Positions 24,509-34,552 of a stretch of 64,000 bases of DNA are shown here, one piece after another; the stretch's first letter is position 1; each line of letters starts with the position of its first letter. Source of the stretch: Escherichia boydii. GTDB taxonomy: Bacteria > Pseudomonadota > Gammaproteobacteria > Enterobacterales > Enterobacteriaceae. Location: the NCBI GenBank assembly GCA_041890495.1, contig CP169086.1, positions 2,294,001 through 2,358,000 of the forward strand, given 5' to 3'. The translations under genes were made by a program, and so were the position numbers. A model generated the notes under the pieces. The model did not search any database. It saw only the letters and a list, made by a program, of their open reading frames with translations, and was not told where the DNA came from.

Positions 24509-27188
24509 CGAACCCTTACGTCCCGACCCCGATCGTCTGCTGGAACAAACTGCCGCGCCGCATCGGGGGAAGCTGAAAGTTTTCTTCGGTGCCTGTGCAG
24601 GCGTCGGGAAGACCTGGGCGATGCTGGCAGAAGCCCAGCGACTGCGGGCGCAAGGGCTGGATATTGTGGTTGGCGTGGTAGAAACCCATGGGCGGAAAGA
24701 TACCGCCGCCATGCTTGAAGGGCTGGCTGTTCTGCCGCCCAAACGCCAGGCGTACCGTGGGCGGCATATCAGCGAGTTTGATCTCGATGCCGCCCTCGCC
24801 CGCCGTCCGGCGCTGATCTTAATGGACGAACTGGCGCACAGTAATGCGCCAGGTTCTCGTCATCCTAAACGCTGGCAGGATATCGAAGAACTGCTGGAAG
24901 CTGGCATTGATGTTTTCACAACCGTCAACGTTCAGCATCTGGAAAGTCTGAATGATGTGGTCAGCGGCGTCACCGGAATTCAGGTACGGGAAACCGTGCC
25001 CGATCCTTTTTTCGATGCCGCCGACGACGTGGTGCTGGTGGACTTGCCCCCGGACGATCTGCGCCAGCGGCTGAAAGAAGGCAAAGTCTATATTGCCGGG
25101 CAGGCGGAGCGCGCCATTGAACATTTTTTCCGCAAAGGCAATCTGATCGCCCTGCGCGAACTGGCACTGCGCCGTACTGCCGATCGCGTTGATGAGCAAA
25201 TGCGCGCCTGGCGGGGGCATCCTGGCGAAGAGAAAGTCTGGCACACGCGCGACGCGATCCTTTTATGCATCGGCCATAACACCGGCAGCGAAAAACTGGT
25301 CCGCGCGGCGGCGCGGCTGGCGTCACGGCTGGGGAGCGTCTGGCACGCGGTGTATGTTGAAACCCCTGCCCTGCATCGCTTACCGGAGAAAAAACGTCGG
25401 GCAATTCTCAGCGCCTTACGTCTGGCGCAGGAGCTGGGCGCGGAGACGGCAACACTTTCTGATCCAGCGGAAGAGAAAGCGGTAGTGCGTTATGCCCGTG
25501 AACATAATCTCGGCAAGATTATTCTCGGTCGCCCAGCCTCGCGCCGCTGGTGGCGTCGGGAAACGTTTGCTGACCGACTGGCGCGCATCGCCCCCGATCT
25601 CGATCAGGTGCTGGTCGCGCTTGATGAACCACCCGCCCGCACGATTAACAACGCGCCGGATAGCCGCTCTTTTAAAGACAAGTGGCGGGTACAGATTCAG
25701 GGATGCGTGGTTGCCGCCGCGTTATGCGCCGTTATCACCTTAATTGCCATGCAGTGGCTGATGGCGTTTGATGCCGCCAACCTGGTGATGCTGTATCTGC
25801 TTGGCGTGGTGGTAGTGGCGCTATTTTATGGACGCTGGCCTTCGGTGGTTGCTACCGTCATTAATGTGGTGAGTTTCGATCTCTTTTTTATCGCCCCACG
25901 CGGCACGCTCGCCGTCTCTGATGTGCAATATCTGCTGACCTTCGCGGTGATGTTAACCGTCGGGCTGGTGATCGGGAACCTTACTGCTGGCGTGCGTTAT
26001 CAGGCGCGGGTAGCCCGCTACCGCGAGCAACGCACACGGCACTTATATGAAATGTCGAAAGCTCTGGCGGTGGGCCGCAGTCCGCAGGACATCGTGCAGA
26101 CCAGCGAGCAGTTTATCCGCTCGACGTTTCATGCCAGCAACCTGATTTTGCTCCCGGACGAACACGGTAAGCTGCGCCCGCTGACGTCGGCCACAGGCAT
26201 GACCCCCTGGGACGAAGCCATCGCGCGCTGGAGCTTTGACAAAGGCTTACCGGCGGGCGCAGGGACCGACACCCTCCCCGGCGTGCCCTATCAAATTCTG
26301 CCGCTGCGCAGTGCCGATAAAAATCAGGGGCTGGTAATTGTTGAGCCCTCAAACCTGCGCCAGCTGATGATCCCCGAACAGCAGCGACTGCTGGAGACCT
26401 TTACGCTGCTGGTTGCCAGCGCGCTGGAACGACTGGCTCTCACCGCAAGCGAGGAACAGGCCCGTCTGGCGAGCGAGCGGGAAAGCATTCGTAACTCGCT
26501 GCTGGCGGCGCTCTCGCACGATCTGCGTACCCCACTCACCGTCCTGTTCGGTCAGTCTGAAATTCTGACGCTGGACCTGGCGGCGGAAGGCTCTAAACAT
26601 GCCCTTCAGGCCAGCGAGATCCGCCAGCATGTGCTGAATACTACGCGCCTGGTGAATAACCTGCTCGATATGGCGCGTATCCAGTCGGGAGGTTTTAACC
26701 TCAAAAAAGAGTGGCTCACGCTTGAAGAGGTGGTGGGCAGCGCCCTGAAAATGCTCGAACCCGGCCTGGGTGGGCGACATATCGCGCTGAACATGCCCGA
26801 GCCCCTGACGTTAATTCATGTCGATGGTCCGCTGTTTGAGCGGGTGCTGATTAATCTGCTGGAAAATGCCGGCAAATATGCGGGTGCGAGTGCTCAAATT
26901 GGCGTGGATGCGACGGTGGACGATGGCACGCTTCATCTTGACGTCTGGGATACCGGACCCGGCATACCCGCCGGTCAGGAGTTGGCTATTTTCGAAAAAT
27001 TCGCGCGCGGCAATAAGGAGTCGGCCATTCCGGGCGTGGGGCTGGGGTTGGCGATTTGCCAGGCAATCATTGACGTCCATGGCGGGACCATTTCTGCAGA
27101 GAATCGTCCGGAAGGCGGCGCGCGGTTTTGTGTTACACTTCCTCTGGAAACCCCGCCAGAACTTAATGAATTACCAGAGGATTTGTGA
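24501..27188 (+). CDS. kdpD: Sensor histidine kinase KdpD
   Basis: 895 residues (894 in E. coli). Domains in order: KdpD N-terminal domain with Walker A G-A-C-A-G-V-G-K-T (30-38); universal-stress-like domain around 250-365; four close membrane helices around 400-500; GAF-like domain; and the kinase core with the phospho-accepting His in S-H-D-L-R-T-P (about 673) and the ATPase N/G boxes. Senses low potassium and phosphorylates KdpE. Starts within the end of kdpC and overlaps kdpE by 4 bp. Confidence 0.97.
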   Translation: MNNEPLRPDPDRLLEQTAAPHRGKLKVFFGACAGVGKTWAMLAEAQRLRAQGLDIVVGVVETHGRKDTAAMLEGLAVLPPKRQAYRGRHISEFDLDAALARRPALILMDELAHSNAPGSRHPKRWQDIEELLEAGIDVFTTVNVQHLESLNDVVSGVTGIQVRETVPDPFFDAADDVVLVDLPPDDLRQRLKEGKVYIAGQAERAIEHFFRKGNLIALRELALRRTADRVDEQMRAWRGHPGEEKVWHTRDAILLCIGHNTGSEKLVRAAARLASRLGSVWHAVYVETPALHRLPEKKRRAILSALRLAQELGAETATLSDPAEEKAVVRYAREHNLGKIILGRPASRRWWRRETFADRLARIAPDLDQVLVALDEPPARTINNAPDSRSFKDKWRVQIQGCVVAAALCAVITLIAMQWLMAFDAANLVMLYLLGVVVVALFYGRWPSVVATVINVVSFDLFFIAPRGTLAVSDVQYLLTFAVMLTVGLVIGNLTAGVRYQARVARYREQRTRHLYEMSKALAVGRSPQDIVQTSEQFIRSTFHASNLILLPDEHGKLRPLTSATGMTPWDEAIARWSFDKGLPAGAGTDTLPGVPYQILPLRSADKNQGLVIVEPSNLRQLMIPEQQRLLETFTLLVASALERLALTASEEQARLASERESIRNSLLAALSHDLRTPLTVLFGQSEILTLDLAAEGSKHALQASEIRQHVLNTTRLVNNLLDMARIQSGGFNLKKEWLTLEEVVGSALKMLEPGLGGRHIALNMPEPLTLIHVDGPLFERVLINLLENAGKYAGASAQIGVDATVDDGTLHLDVWDTGPGIPAGQELAIFEKFARGNKESAIPGVGLGLAICQAIIDVHGGTISAENRPEGGARFCVTLPLETPPELNELPEDL

Positions 27189-27862
27189 TCAACGTTCTGA
27201 TTGTTGAAGATGAGATCGCCATTAGCCGTTTTCTGCGCGCTGCGCTGGAAGGAGACGGTCTGCGCGTTCATGATGCGGGTACGCTTCAGCGGGGTTTAAT
27301 TGAAGCCGCTACCCGCAAGCCGGACCTGGTGATCCTCGATCTTGGGCTGCCGGACGGTGACGGCATCGATTTTATTCGTGAAGTCCGGCAGTGGAGCCAG
27401 ATGCCGATCCTCGTGCTCTCCGCCCGTACTGAAGAGACGGATAAAATCGCCGCGCTGGATGCCGGCGCGGATGACTATCTGATTAAACCGTTTGGTATCG
27501 GCGAGCTACAGGCCCGCCTTCGCGTGGCGCTGCGTCGCCACAGCGCCACCACGCCTGCTGACCCAACCTACACGTTCGGGGATATCCGGGTTGACCTGGC
27601 CGCGCGGCGCATTGTGCGAGGCGAAGAGGAAATTCACCTCACGCCCATTGAGTTTCGCCTGCTCGCCGTACTGCTCAACAACCACGGCAAGGTACTCACC
27701 CAACGCCAGCTGTTAAGTCAAGTGTGGGGCCCCAACGCCGTAGAACATAGTCACTATTTACGCATATATATGGGACATCTTCGTCAGAAACTCGAAGTCG
27801 ACCCCGCTCGCCCTCGCCATTTATTAACTGAAACCGGTATCGGTTATCGGTTTATGCTCTGA
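27185..27862 (+). CDS. kdpE: Response regulator KdpE (OmpR family)
   Basis: 225 residues with a GTG start overlapping the kdpD stop (GTGA). Receiver domain with acidic E8/D9, phosphorylated D52 (I-L-D-L-G-L-P-D-G-D-G) and the late K-P-F-G; winged-helix DNA-binding domain from about 128, with Y-L-R-I-Y-M-G-H-L-R-Q-K. Activates kdpFABC at the T-rich operator around 20000. Last gene of the kdp operon. Confidence 0.97.
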   Translation: MINVLIVEDEIAISRFLRAALEGDGLRVHDAGTLQRGLIEAATRKPDLVILDLGLPDGDGIDFIREVRQWSQMPILVLSARTEETDKIAALDAGADDYLIKPFGIGELQARLRVALRRHSATTPADPTYTFGDIRVDLAARRIVRGEEEIHLTPIEFRLLAVLLNNHGKVLTQRQLLSQVWGPNAVEHSHYLRIYMGHLRQKLEVDPARPRHLLTETGIGYRFML

Positions 27863-28499
27863 ATAACTATTCAGTTTATTTCTAAATAAAACTAAATCCC
27901 TCAGAAAATATTTCACAAATAACCCATACGTTATTTTTACGGGTTATTTTTGTTCATTTAAAACATTGATAACACAACCCATTAATGCACCATCAACAAA
28001 TCAGAATTTTGATCTGCGATATTCATCTAAAACGAATATTTATTTCTGATTTGATCGATTATCGGTGATCTACCTCACGGTTAATCGCCTTTTCCTGGAT
28101 AAAATGACCATGCTTTAAATTACTGAAAGGAAAATGAATCATGGAAAACAACAATCGTTTAATGCCCCATATAAGGCGGACAACACATATCATGATGTTT
28201 GCCCACCGAAACTGCTTTGACTTTCATCTCTTTAATGCCCGGTAGTCCTTCGACTTCTGGCGCACTCGCTTACAGGCTACCCTGAAACACCTTATTTTAC
28301 AGGCTATTGCCTGTGAACTCGTGCGCTCATTCATTTTGATTCAGACTCATCCGCTCCGGGCGGACTGAATTTCAATCATCAAAAAAGCAATGTTCTGATT
28401 TTAATCAGCGACCACCCTTTGCTTTTTTTCCGGAAAATTATCGATTTCTTTCTTGTAAGAAATCGAGGGACGCTTATTACCTAAAATAAAGAGAGAAAG
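27863..28499 (+). other. speF leader region
   Basis: 637 bp between kdpE and speF. The left half (27863-28080) is AT-rich and should hold the speF promoter. The speFL leader peptide is at 28141-28245. After it the DNA is hairpin-rich, including a long-range pair AAAAAGCAA/TTGCTTTTT (about 28382-28429) close to speF, with AAGAGAGAAAG before the speF ATG. In E. coli this leader controls transcription readthrough into speF by ornithine-dependent ribosome arrest. Confidence 0.75.
28141..28245 (+). CDS. speFL: SpeFL, ornithine-sensing leader peptide
   Basis: A 34-residue ORF M-E-N-N-N-R-L-M-P-H-I-R-R-T-T-H... ending F-N-A-R before TAG, with GAAAGGAA about 9 nt upstream of the ATG. It matches the arrest peptide SpeFL, whose nascent chain binds ornithine in the ribosome tunnel, stalls at its end and so prevents Rho-dependent termination before speF. 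It lies 254 bp upstream of speF. Confidence 0.92.
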   Translation: MENNNRLMPHIRRTTHIMMFAHRNCFDFHLFNAR

Positions 28500-30698
28500 A
28501 TGAAAAGTTTAAAAATCGCAGCCAGCCGCGCATGTCCGGATTGCTTTACCACCCAGCGTGAACTGGTGGATGTCCGGGCCTCGGATTATATCGATGTTGC
28601 CGCCGTTGTTCTGGCGGTCAGTGATATTACCGGCGGCATACTGGACGAAATAGAAGCCACCGGATTTGGCATTCCTGTTTTTGTCGCGACGCATAAAGAA
28701 GAGATCATTCCGGCAGACTATTTATCGCGCATTCATGGCGTATTTGAGTATTCAGACACCAGCAACGACTTTTATGGACGCCAGCTGGAAGCGGCTGCCC
28801 TGAAGTATGAAACTCAACTGCGCCCACCTTTCTTCCGCGCACTGGTCGATTATGTCAATCAAGGTAACAGCGCGTTTGATTGCCCTGGTCATCAGGGCGG
28901 CGAATTTTTCCGTCGCCATCCGGCGGGGAATCAGTTTGTGGAATACTTTGGTGAGGCGCTGTTCCGTGCCGACTTGTGCAACGCCGACGTAGCGATGGGC
29001 GATCTGCTGATTCACGAAGGCGCGCCATGCATTGCACAGCAACATGCGGCAAAAGTGTTTAATGCCGATAAAACCTACTTCGTTTTAAATGGCACTTCAT
29101 CTTCTAACAAAGTGGTTTTAAACGCCCTGCTAACACCGGGTGATCTGGTGCTGTTTGACCGCAATAACCACAAATCTAACCACCACGGAGCGTTGCTACA
29201 GGCTGGTGCAACACCGGTTTATCTGGAAACGGCACGTAACCCGTATGGCTTTATCGGTGGCATTGATGCGCACTGTTTTGAAGAAAGTTACCTGCGTGAG
29301 CTGATCGCGGAAGTCGCACCGCAGCGGGCAAAAGAGGCTCGTCCTTTCCGCCTCGCTGTGATTCAGTTAGGCACCTACGACGGTACGATTTATAACGCCC
29401 GCCAGGTGGTGGATAAAATTGGTCATCTGTGTGACTACATCCTGTTTGACTCAGCATGGGTCGGCTATGAACAGTTTATTCCGATGATGGCGGACTGTTC
29501 GCCGCTGTTGCTGGATCTTAATGAGAACGATCCGGGTATTCTGGTTACGCAATCTGTGCATAAACAACAGGCTGGTTTTTCTCAGACTTCACAAATTCAT
29601 AAAAAAGACAGCCACATCAAAGGGCAACAGCGTTATGTACCGCACAAACGCATGAACAACGCCTTTATGATGCACGCCTCCACCAGCCCGTTCTATCCGC
29701 TGTTTGCCGCACTGGATATCAACGCCAAAATGCATGAAGGTGTCAGCGGTCGTAATATGTGGATGGATTGTGTGGTAAATGGCATTAATGCCCGCAAACT
29801 GATCCTCGATAACTGTCAGCATATTCGTCCGTTCGTACCTGAACTGGTGGATGGTAAACCCTGGCAGTCGTATGAAACAGCGCAAATTGCGGTTGATCTG
29901 CGCTTCTTCCAGTTTGTACCAGGGGAACACTGGCATTCTTTTGAAGGCTATGCAGAGAATCAATACTTTGTCGATCCATGCAAACTGTTGCTGACAACCC
30001 CAGGTATTGATGCACGTAACGGCGAATATGAAGCGTTCGGTGTACCCGCGACGATTCTTGCTAACTTCCTACGCGAAAATGGCGTAGTGCCGGAAAAATG
30101 CGATCTTAACTCCATCCTCTTCCTGCTGACTCCGGCAGAAGATATGGCCAAACTTCAGCAACTTGTTGCCCTGCTGGTACGCTTCGAAAAACTGCTTGAG
30201 TCCGACGCGCCATTAGCAGAAGTGCTACCTTCCATCTACAAACAGCATGAAGAGCGCTACGCCGGTTATACCCTGCGTCAGTTGTGTCAGGAAATGCATG
30301 ATTTGTATGCCCGCCACAACGTGAAACAACTGCAAAAAGAGATGTTCCGTAAGGAGCACTTCCCACGCGTCAGCATGAATCCGCAAGAAGCCAACTACGC
30401 CTATTTACGCGGTGAAGTGGAACTGGTTCGTCTGCCGGATGCAGAAGGCCGTATCGCTGCCGAAGGTGCGCTTCCTTATCCTCCGGGTGTGCTGTGTGTT
30501 GTTCCGGGTGAAATCTGGGGTGGTGCTGTTCTGCGTTACTTCAGCGCTCTGGAAGAAGGGATCAACCTGCTGCCAGGTTTTGCACCGGAGCTGCAGGGTG
30601 TCTATATCGAAGAACATGATGGTCGTAAGCAAGTTTGGTGCTATGTCATCAAGCCTCGTGATGCGCAAAGCACCCTGTTGAAAGGGGAAAAATTATGA
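28500..30698 (+). CDS. speF: Inducible ornithine decarboxylase
   Basis: 732 residues. PLP enzyme of the large basic amino-acid decarboxylase family (N-terminal wing domain, PLP core, C-terminal domain); converts ornithine to putrescine, consuming a proton. The PLP lysine is in S-V-H-K-Q-Q-A-G-F-S-Q, and the cofactor-site D-C-P-G-H-Q-G-G is present near residue 124. Overlaps the potE start by 4 bp (ATGA), forming the acid-inducible speF-potE operon under the SpeFL leader. Confidence 0.97.
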   Translation: MKSLKIAASRACPDCFTTQRELVDVRASDYIDVAAVVLAVSDITGGILDEIEATGFGIPVFVATHKEEIIPADYLSRIHGVFEYSDTSNDFYGRQLEAAALKYETQLRPPFFRALVDYVNQGNSAFDCPGHQGGEFFRRHPAGNQFVEYFGEALFRADLCNADVAMGDLLIHEGAPCIAQQHAAKVFNADKTYFVLNGTSSSNKVVLNALLTPGDLVLFDRNNHKSNHHGALLQAGATPVYLETARNPYGFIGGIDAHCFEESYLRELIAEVAPQRAKEARPFRLAVIQLGTYDGTIYNARQVVDKIGHLCDYILFDSAWVGYEQFIPMMADCSPLLLDLNENDPGILVTQSVHKQQAGFSQTSQIHKKDSHIKGQQRYVPHKRMNNAFMMHASTSPFYPLFAALDINAKMHEGVSGRNMWMDCVVNGINARKLILDNCQHIRPFVPELVDGKPWQSYETAQIAVDLRFFQFVPGEHWHSFEGYAENQYFVDPCKLLLTTPGIDARNGEYEAFGVPATILANFLRENGVVPEKCDLNSILFLLTPAEDMAKLQQLVALLVRFEKLLESDAPLAEVLPSIYKQHEERYAGYTLRQLCQEMHDLYARHNVKQLQKEMFRKEHFPRVSMNPQEANYAYLRGEVELVRLPDAEGRIAAEGALPYPPGVLCVVPGEIWGGAVLRYFSALEEGINLLPGFAPELQGVYIEEHDGRKQVWCYVIKPRDAQSTLLKGEKL

Positions 30699-32014
30699 GT
30701 CAGGCTAAATCGAACAAAATGGGCGTCGTTCAGTTAACCATACTGACGATGGTCAACATGATGGGCTCCGGTATCATCATGCTGCCGACAAAGCTTGCCG
30801 AAGTCGGGACAATCTCAATTATCTCCTGGCTGGTGACAGCCGTAGGCTCAATGGCACTGGCATGGGCATTCGCAAAATGCGGTATGTTCAGCCGTAAATC
30901 AGGCGGTATGGGCGGTTATGCCGAGTATGCTTTCGGTAAATCCGGTAACTTTATGGCGAACTATACCTACGGCGTCTCACTGCTGATTGCTAACGTCGCG
31001 ATTGCTATTTCGGCGGTTGGTTACGGCACCGAACTGCTCGGCGCGAGTTTGTCGCCAGTGCAGATTGGTCTTGCGACCATCGGGGTGCTGTGGATTTGTA
31101 CCGTGGCTAACTTTGGTGGTGCGCGCATTACCGGGCAAATCAGTAGCATTACCGTGTGGGGGGTCATTATTCCGGTCGTCGGTCTGTGCATTATTGGCTG
31201 GTTCTGGTTTAGCCCGACGCTGTACGTTGATTCCTGGAATCCGCATCATGCACCGTTCTTCAGTGCGGTAGGTTCTTCCATCGCTATGACGCTGTGGGCT
31301 TTTCTTGGTCTGGAGTCTGCGTGTGCAAATACTGATGTAGTGGAAAACCCGGAACGTAATGTGCCAATCGCGGTACTCGGCGGTACGTTAGGTGCGGCGG
31401 TGATTTATATCGTCTCCACCAACGTGATTGCCGGGATTGTGCCAAATATGGAGCTGGCAAATTCAACGGCACCATTTGGTCTGGCCTTCGCGCAGATGTT
31501 CACGCCGGAAGTGGGTAAAGTCATTATGGCGCTGATGGTGATGTCCTGCTGCGGTTCGCTACTTGGCTGGCAGTTCACCATTGCCCAGGTGTTTAAATCT
31601 TCATCTGATGAAGGCTACTTCCCTAAAATTTTCTCCCGTGTAACCAAAGTGGATGCACCGGTGCAGGGAATGTTGACCATTGTGATTATCCAGAGCGGGT
31701 TGGCGCTGATGACGATTAGCCCGTCGCTAAACAGTCAGTTCAACGTGCTGGTTAACCTGGCCGTGGTGACCAATATCATTCCGTATATTCTGTCAATGGC
31801 GGCATTAGTCATTATTCAGAAGGTCGCTAATGTGGATCCACGCAAGGCGCGCGCGGCGAACATCGTGGCGCTGATTGGGGCAATCTACAGCTTCTATGCG
31901 CTCTACTCATCCGGCCAGGAAGCGATGCTCTACGGGGCGATGGTGACCTTTATGGGCTGGACGCTGTACGGTCTGGTGTCACCACGGTTTGAATTGAAGA
32001 ATAAGCATAGTTAA
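30695..32014 (+). CDS. potE: Putrescine/ornithine antiporter
   Basis: 439 residues with about 12 membrane helices, APC-family transporter (N-terminal M-M-G-S-G-I-I-M-L-P-T-K, the family's first unwound helix). Exchanges external ornithine for putrescine made by SpeF, which together gives acid resistance. Starts inside the speF stop. A REP palindrome begins 6 bp after its stop, then a bidirectional terminator shared with pgm. Confidence 0.97.
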   Translation: MSQAKSNKMGVVQLTILTMVNMMGSGIIMLPTKLAEVGTISIISWLVTAVGSMALAWAFAKCGMFSRKSGGMGGYAEYAFGKSGNFMANYTYGVSLLIANVAIAISAVGYGTELLGASLSPVQIGLATIGVLWICTVANFGGARITGQISSITVWGVIIPVVGLCIIGWFWFSPTLYVDSWNPHHAPFFSAVGSSIAMTLWAFLGLESACANTDVVENPERNVPIAVLGGTLGAAVIYIVSTNVIAGIVPNMELANSTAPFGLAFAQMFTPEVGKVIMALMVMSCCGSLLGWQFTIAQVFKSSSDEGYFPKIFSRVTKVDAPVQGMLTIVIIQSGLALMTISPSLNSQFNVLVNLAVVTNIIPYILSMAALVIIQKVANVDPRKARAANIVALIGAIYSFYALYSSGQEAMLYGAMVTFMGWTLYGLVSPRFELKNKHS

Positions 32015-32019
32015 AAAAA

Positions 32020-32050
32020 GCCCGGTGGCGCTAGCGCTTACCGGGCCTAC
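32020..32050. repeat. REP palindrome after potE
   Basis: GCCCGGTGGCGC...GCGCTTACCGGGCCTAC, a single imperfect palindrome of the GTAGGCCCGG type, placed between the potE stop and the terminator. Confidence 0.75.
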
Positions 32051-32062
32051 GAGGTCAATGCA

Positions 32063-32091
32063 AAACGGCAACCCAAGGGTTGCCGTTTTTA
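32063..32091. terminator. Bidirectional terminator between potE and pgm
   Basis: Stem ACGGCAACCC/GGGTTGCCGT (32065-32086) with A on the left and T on the right. It can end potE and, on the other strand, pgm. It is the terminator half of the composite element also seen after gltA and rihA. Confidence 0.85.
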
Positions 32092-32100
32092 ATGTTTTCT

Positions 32101-32137
32101 CCCTCTCCCTGTGGGATAGGGTCGGGGTGAGGGCACC
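32101..32137. repeat. REP-like palindrome (CCCTCACCCC family) after pgm
   Basis: On the minus strand TGCCCTCACCCCGACCCTATCCCACAGGGAGAGGG lies between the pgm stop and the terminator, in the same order as after gltA and rihA. Confidence 0.8.
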
Positions 32138-32156
32138 AGCCCGCACCAAACCGCAC

Positions 32157-33797
32157 TTACGCGTTTTTCAGAACTTCGCTAACAATCTCAACCGCTTCTT
32201 TCTCGATCTGCTTGCGATGTTCTTCACCGAGGAAGCTTTCGCAGTAGATCTTATATGCGTCTTCCGTGCCTGACGGACGCGCGGCGAACCAGCCGTTGTC
32301 AGTCATCACTTTCAGACCGCCAATAGAAGCACCGTTGCCCGGAGCAGCAGTCAGGCGCGCGGTGATCGGGTCACCTGCCAGGGTGCTGGCGCTCACCATT
32401 TCCGGAGACAGCTTAGACAGCGCCGCTTTTTGTGCGGAAGTCGCAGCTGCCTGCAAACGGTTGTAGCTCGGCGCACCAAAGCGTTTTGCCAGTTCGTTGT
32501 AGTGTTCCTGCGGGTTCTTACCGGTGACAGCGGTGATTTCCGCCGCCAGCAGACACATGATGATGCCGTCTTTGTCGGTGGACCACGGCGTGCCGTCGAA
32601 ACGCAGGAAGGAAGCCCCTGCGCTCTCTTCGCCGCCAAAGCCGAAGCTGCCGTCGAACAGACCATCAACAAACCATTTGAAACCTACCGGGACTTCTACC
32701 AGCTTACGACCCAAGTCATTGACCACACGGTCGATCATCGCAGAAGAAACCAGCGTTTTACCAACGGCAACATCTTTGCCCCACTGCGGACGATGCTGGA
32801 ACAGGTAATTGATCGCCACCGCCAGGTAGTGGTTCGGATTCATCAAACCTGCCGGAGTGACGATACCGTGACGGTCATAATCCGGGTCGTTAGCAAACGC
32901 CAGATCGAACTTATCACGCAGTGCCAGCAGGCCCGCCATCGCACACTCGGAGGAGCAGTCCATACGGATCGCGCCGTCTTTATCAAGGTGCATAAAGCGG
33001 AAGGTTTGATCGACCTGATCGTTAACGATAGTCAGGTTGAGGTTGTAATACTCGCCAATACGCTTCCAGTATTCGATACCGGAACCGCCCAGCGGATCAA
33101 CGCCAAGCGTCAGGCCCGCTTTCTGAATCGCCGCCATATCAACGATATCGGCCAGCCCTTCCACGAACGGCTGCACCAGATCCTGCTCTTTCACATGACC
33201 GGATGCCATCGCTTCGTCGAGGGAGATACGCTTCACGCCTTTCAGGCCATCGGCCAGCAGTGCGTTGGCCCTGTCTTCCACCACTTTGGTGACGTTGGTA
33301 TCAGCCGGGCCACCATTTGGCGGATTGTACTTGATACCACCATCTTCCGGCGGGTTATGGGACGGTGTAATCACGATACCGTCTGCCAGCGGGCCACCTT
33401 TTTTATTGTGAACCAGGATGGCATTGGAAACGGCAGGCGTTGGAGTGAAGCCATTGTTTTCCTGCACAATGACATCAACGCCGTTCGCTGCCAGCACTTC
33501 CAGTACGGAAATGAACGCAGGCTCGGACAGGGCGTGAGTATCTTTACCCACATAGCAAGGGCCAGTGATGCCGTTTTTCGCACGTTCTTCAGCAATTGCC
33601 TGAGCGATCGCCAGAATGTGCGGCTCGTTAAAGCTGTGGCGCGCTGCACTGCCACGGTGACCGGAAGTACCGAATTTCACCGCGTGCTCCGCATTCCCTG
33701 CTTCTGGTTTCAGTACATAATATTGCGCCGCCAGTTGGGCGACGTTAATCAAATCACTCTGTTGTGCAGGTTGGCCTGCACGATTGTGGATTGCCAT
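32157..33797 (-). CDS. pgm: Phosphoglucomutase
   Basis: 546 residues from the ATG at 33797 (M-A-I-H-N-R-A-G-Q-P), the E. coli length; the upstream in-frame extension is discarded. Interconverts glucose-1-phosphate and glucose-6-phosphate. The catalytic phosphoserine is S146 in T-P-S-H-N-P; the Mg loop D-P-D-Y-D-R-H and the phosphate-binding R-P-S-G-T-E-D near the C-terminus are present. It follows seqA by 25 bp and is probably cotranscribed with it. Confidence 0.97.
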   Translation of the reverse strand: MAIHNRAGQPAQQSDLINVAQLAAQYYVLKPEAGNAEHAVKFGTSGHRGSAARHSFNEPHILAIAQAIAEERAKNGITGPCYVGKDTHALSEPAFISVLEVLAANGVDVIVQENNGFTPTPAVSNAILVHNKKGGPLADGIVITPSHNPPEDGGIKYNPPNGGPADTNVTKVVEDRANALLADGLKGVKRISLDEAMASGHVKEQDLVQPFVEGLADIVDMAAIQKAGLTLGVDPLGGSGIEYWKRIGEYYNLNLTIVNDQVDQTFRFMHLDKDGAIRMDCSSECAMAGLLALRDKFDLAFANDPDYDRHGIVTPAGLMNPNHYLAVAINYLFQHRPQWGKDVAVGKTLVSSAMIDRVVNDLGRKLVEVPVGFKWFVDGLFDGSFGFGGEESAGASFLRFDGTPWSTDKDGIIMCLLAAEITAVTGKNPQEHYNELAKRFGAPSYNRLQAAATSAQKAALSKLSPEMVSASTLAGDPITARLTAAPGNGASIGGLKVMTDNGWFAARPSGTEDAYKIYCESFLGEEHRKQIEKEAVEIVSEVLKNA

Positions 33798-33822
33798 TGC
33801 TTTGTCCTTTGTCTGCAACGTT

Positions 33823-34368
33823 TTAGATAGTTCCGCAAACCTTCTCAATCAATTCCGCCGGGAATTGCATCGACTGCATGATGTGTTCGATCATGCTGCA
33901 TTTACGGCCGGTGTTGGTGTTGGTGATCACCCAATACGGCGTGCCTGGCACATGTTTCGGCTTGGTCTGATTACCATTTTTCAGCAGCGTTTGTTCATCT
34001 GCCGCAAAGTAAACGCGTGTACGACCGTGCAACGATTCCGTTGCTTCGGCAAACGCCTGGGCGTCAAGAGAATATAGTGTAGACAACAGCAGCATAAAGC
34101 GATTGACCGCTCGCTTTTGCTCTGCGTATTCGTCCGAAAGCAGAAGTTCACGCATTGCGCGAACCTTGTCTTTAATCGTTTTGACCGGCTTCACTTCGAC
34201 GATAGCAGGTGACGCAACGCGAACCTCTTTCGTCACCGGAGCAGCAGGCTGTGATGCGGCGGAAAATTTCAACATACGCCGTAAAATGTCGGATGCGCTC
34301 TCGCCGATATGCTTAGTGTGGCTGGCAATATAGCTGTAGAGTTCATCATCAACTTCAATCGTTTTCAT
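33823..34368 (-). CDS. seqA: SeqA, negative modulator of replication initiation
   Basis: 181 residues from the ATG at 34368 (M-K-T-I-E-V-D-D-E-L-Y). Binds hemimethylated GATC sites and sequesters oriC. The N-terminal about 35 residues form the multimerisation domain, followed by an Ala/Pro/Val-rich linker (about 37-63) and the C-terminal DNA-binding domain. Divergent from ybfF across 184 bp, with pgm directly downstream, as in E. coli. Confidence 0.97.
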   Translation of the reverse strand: MKTIEVDDELYSYIASHTKHIGESASDILRRMLKFSAASQPAAPVTKEVRVASPAIVEVKPVKTIKDKVRAMRELLLSDEYAEQKRAVNRFMLLLSTLYSLDAQAFAEATESLHGRTRVYFAADEQTLLKNGNQTKPKHVPGTPYWVITNTNTGRKCSMIEHIMQSMQFPAELIEKVCGTI

Positions 34369-34552
34369 CTTAATCCAGTGCAGTGTCTTAGCTGAATACA
34401 AGTCGCCAGGAGTATATGAATAAATCCCGGCAGCGGATAGCGTCAAGCCTGGCTTGCAGAAAAACTCGGAATAAACCTTATTTGTTGCAGCCCTGTGGCA
34501 CAATGGTCAACATAATACCCTAACCCGACAACGCGAAAAAAAGAACTTTGCC

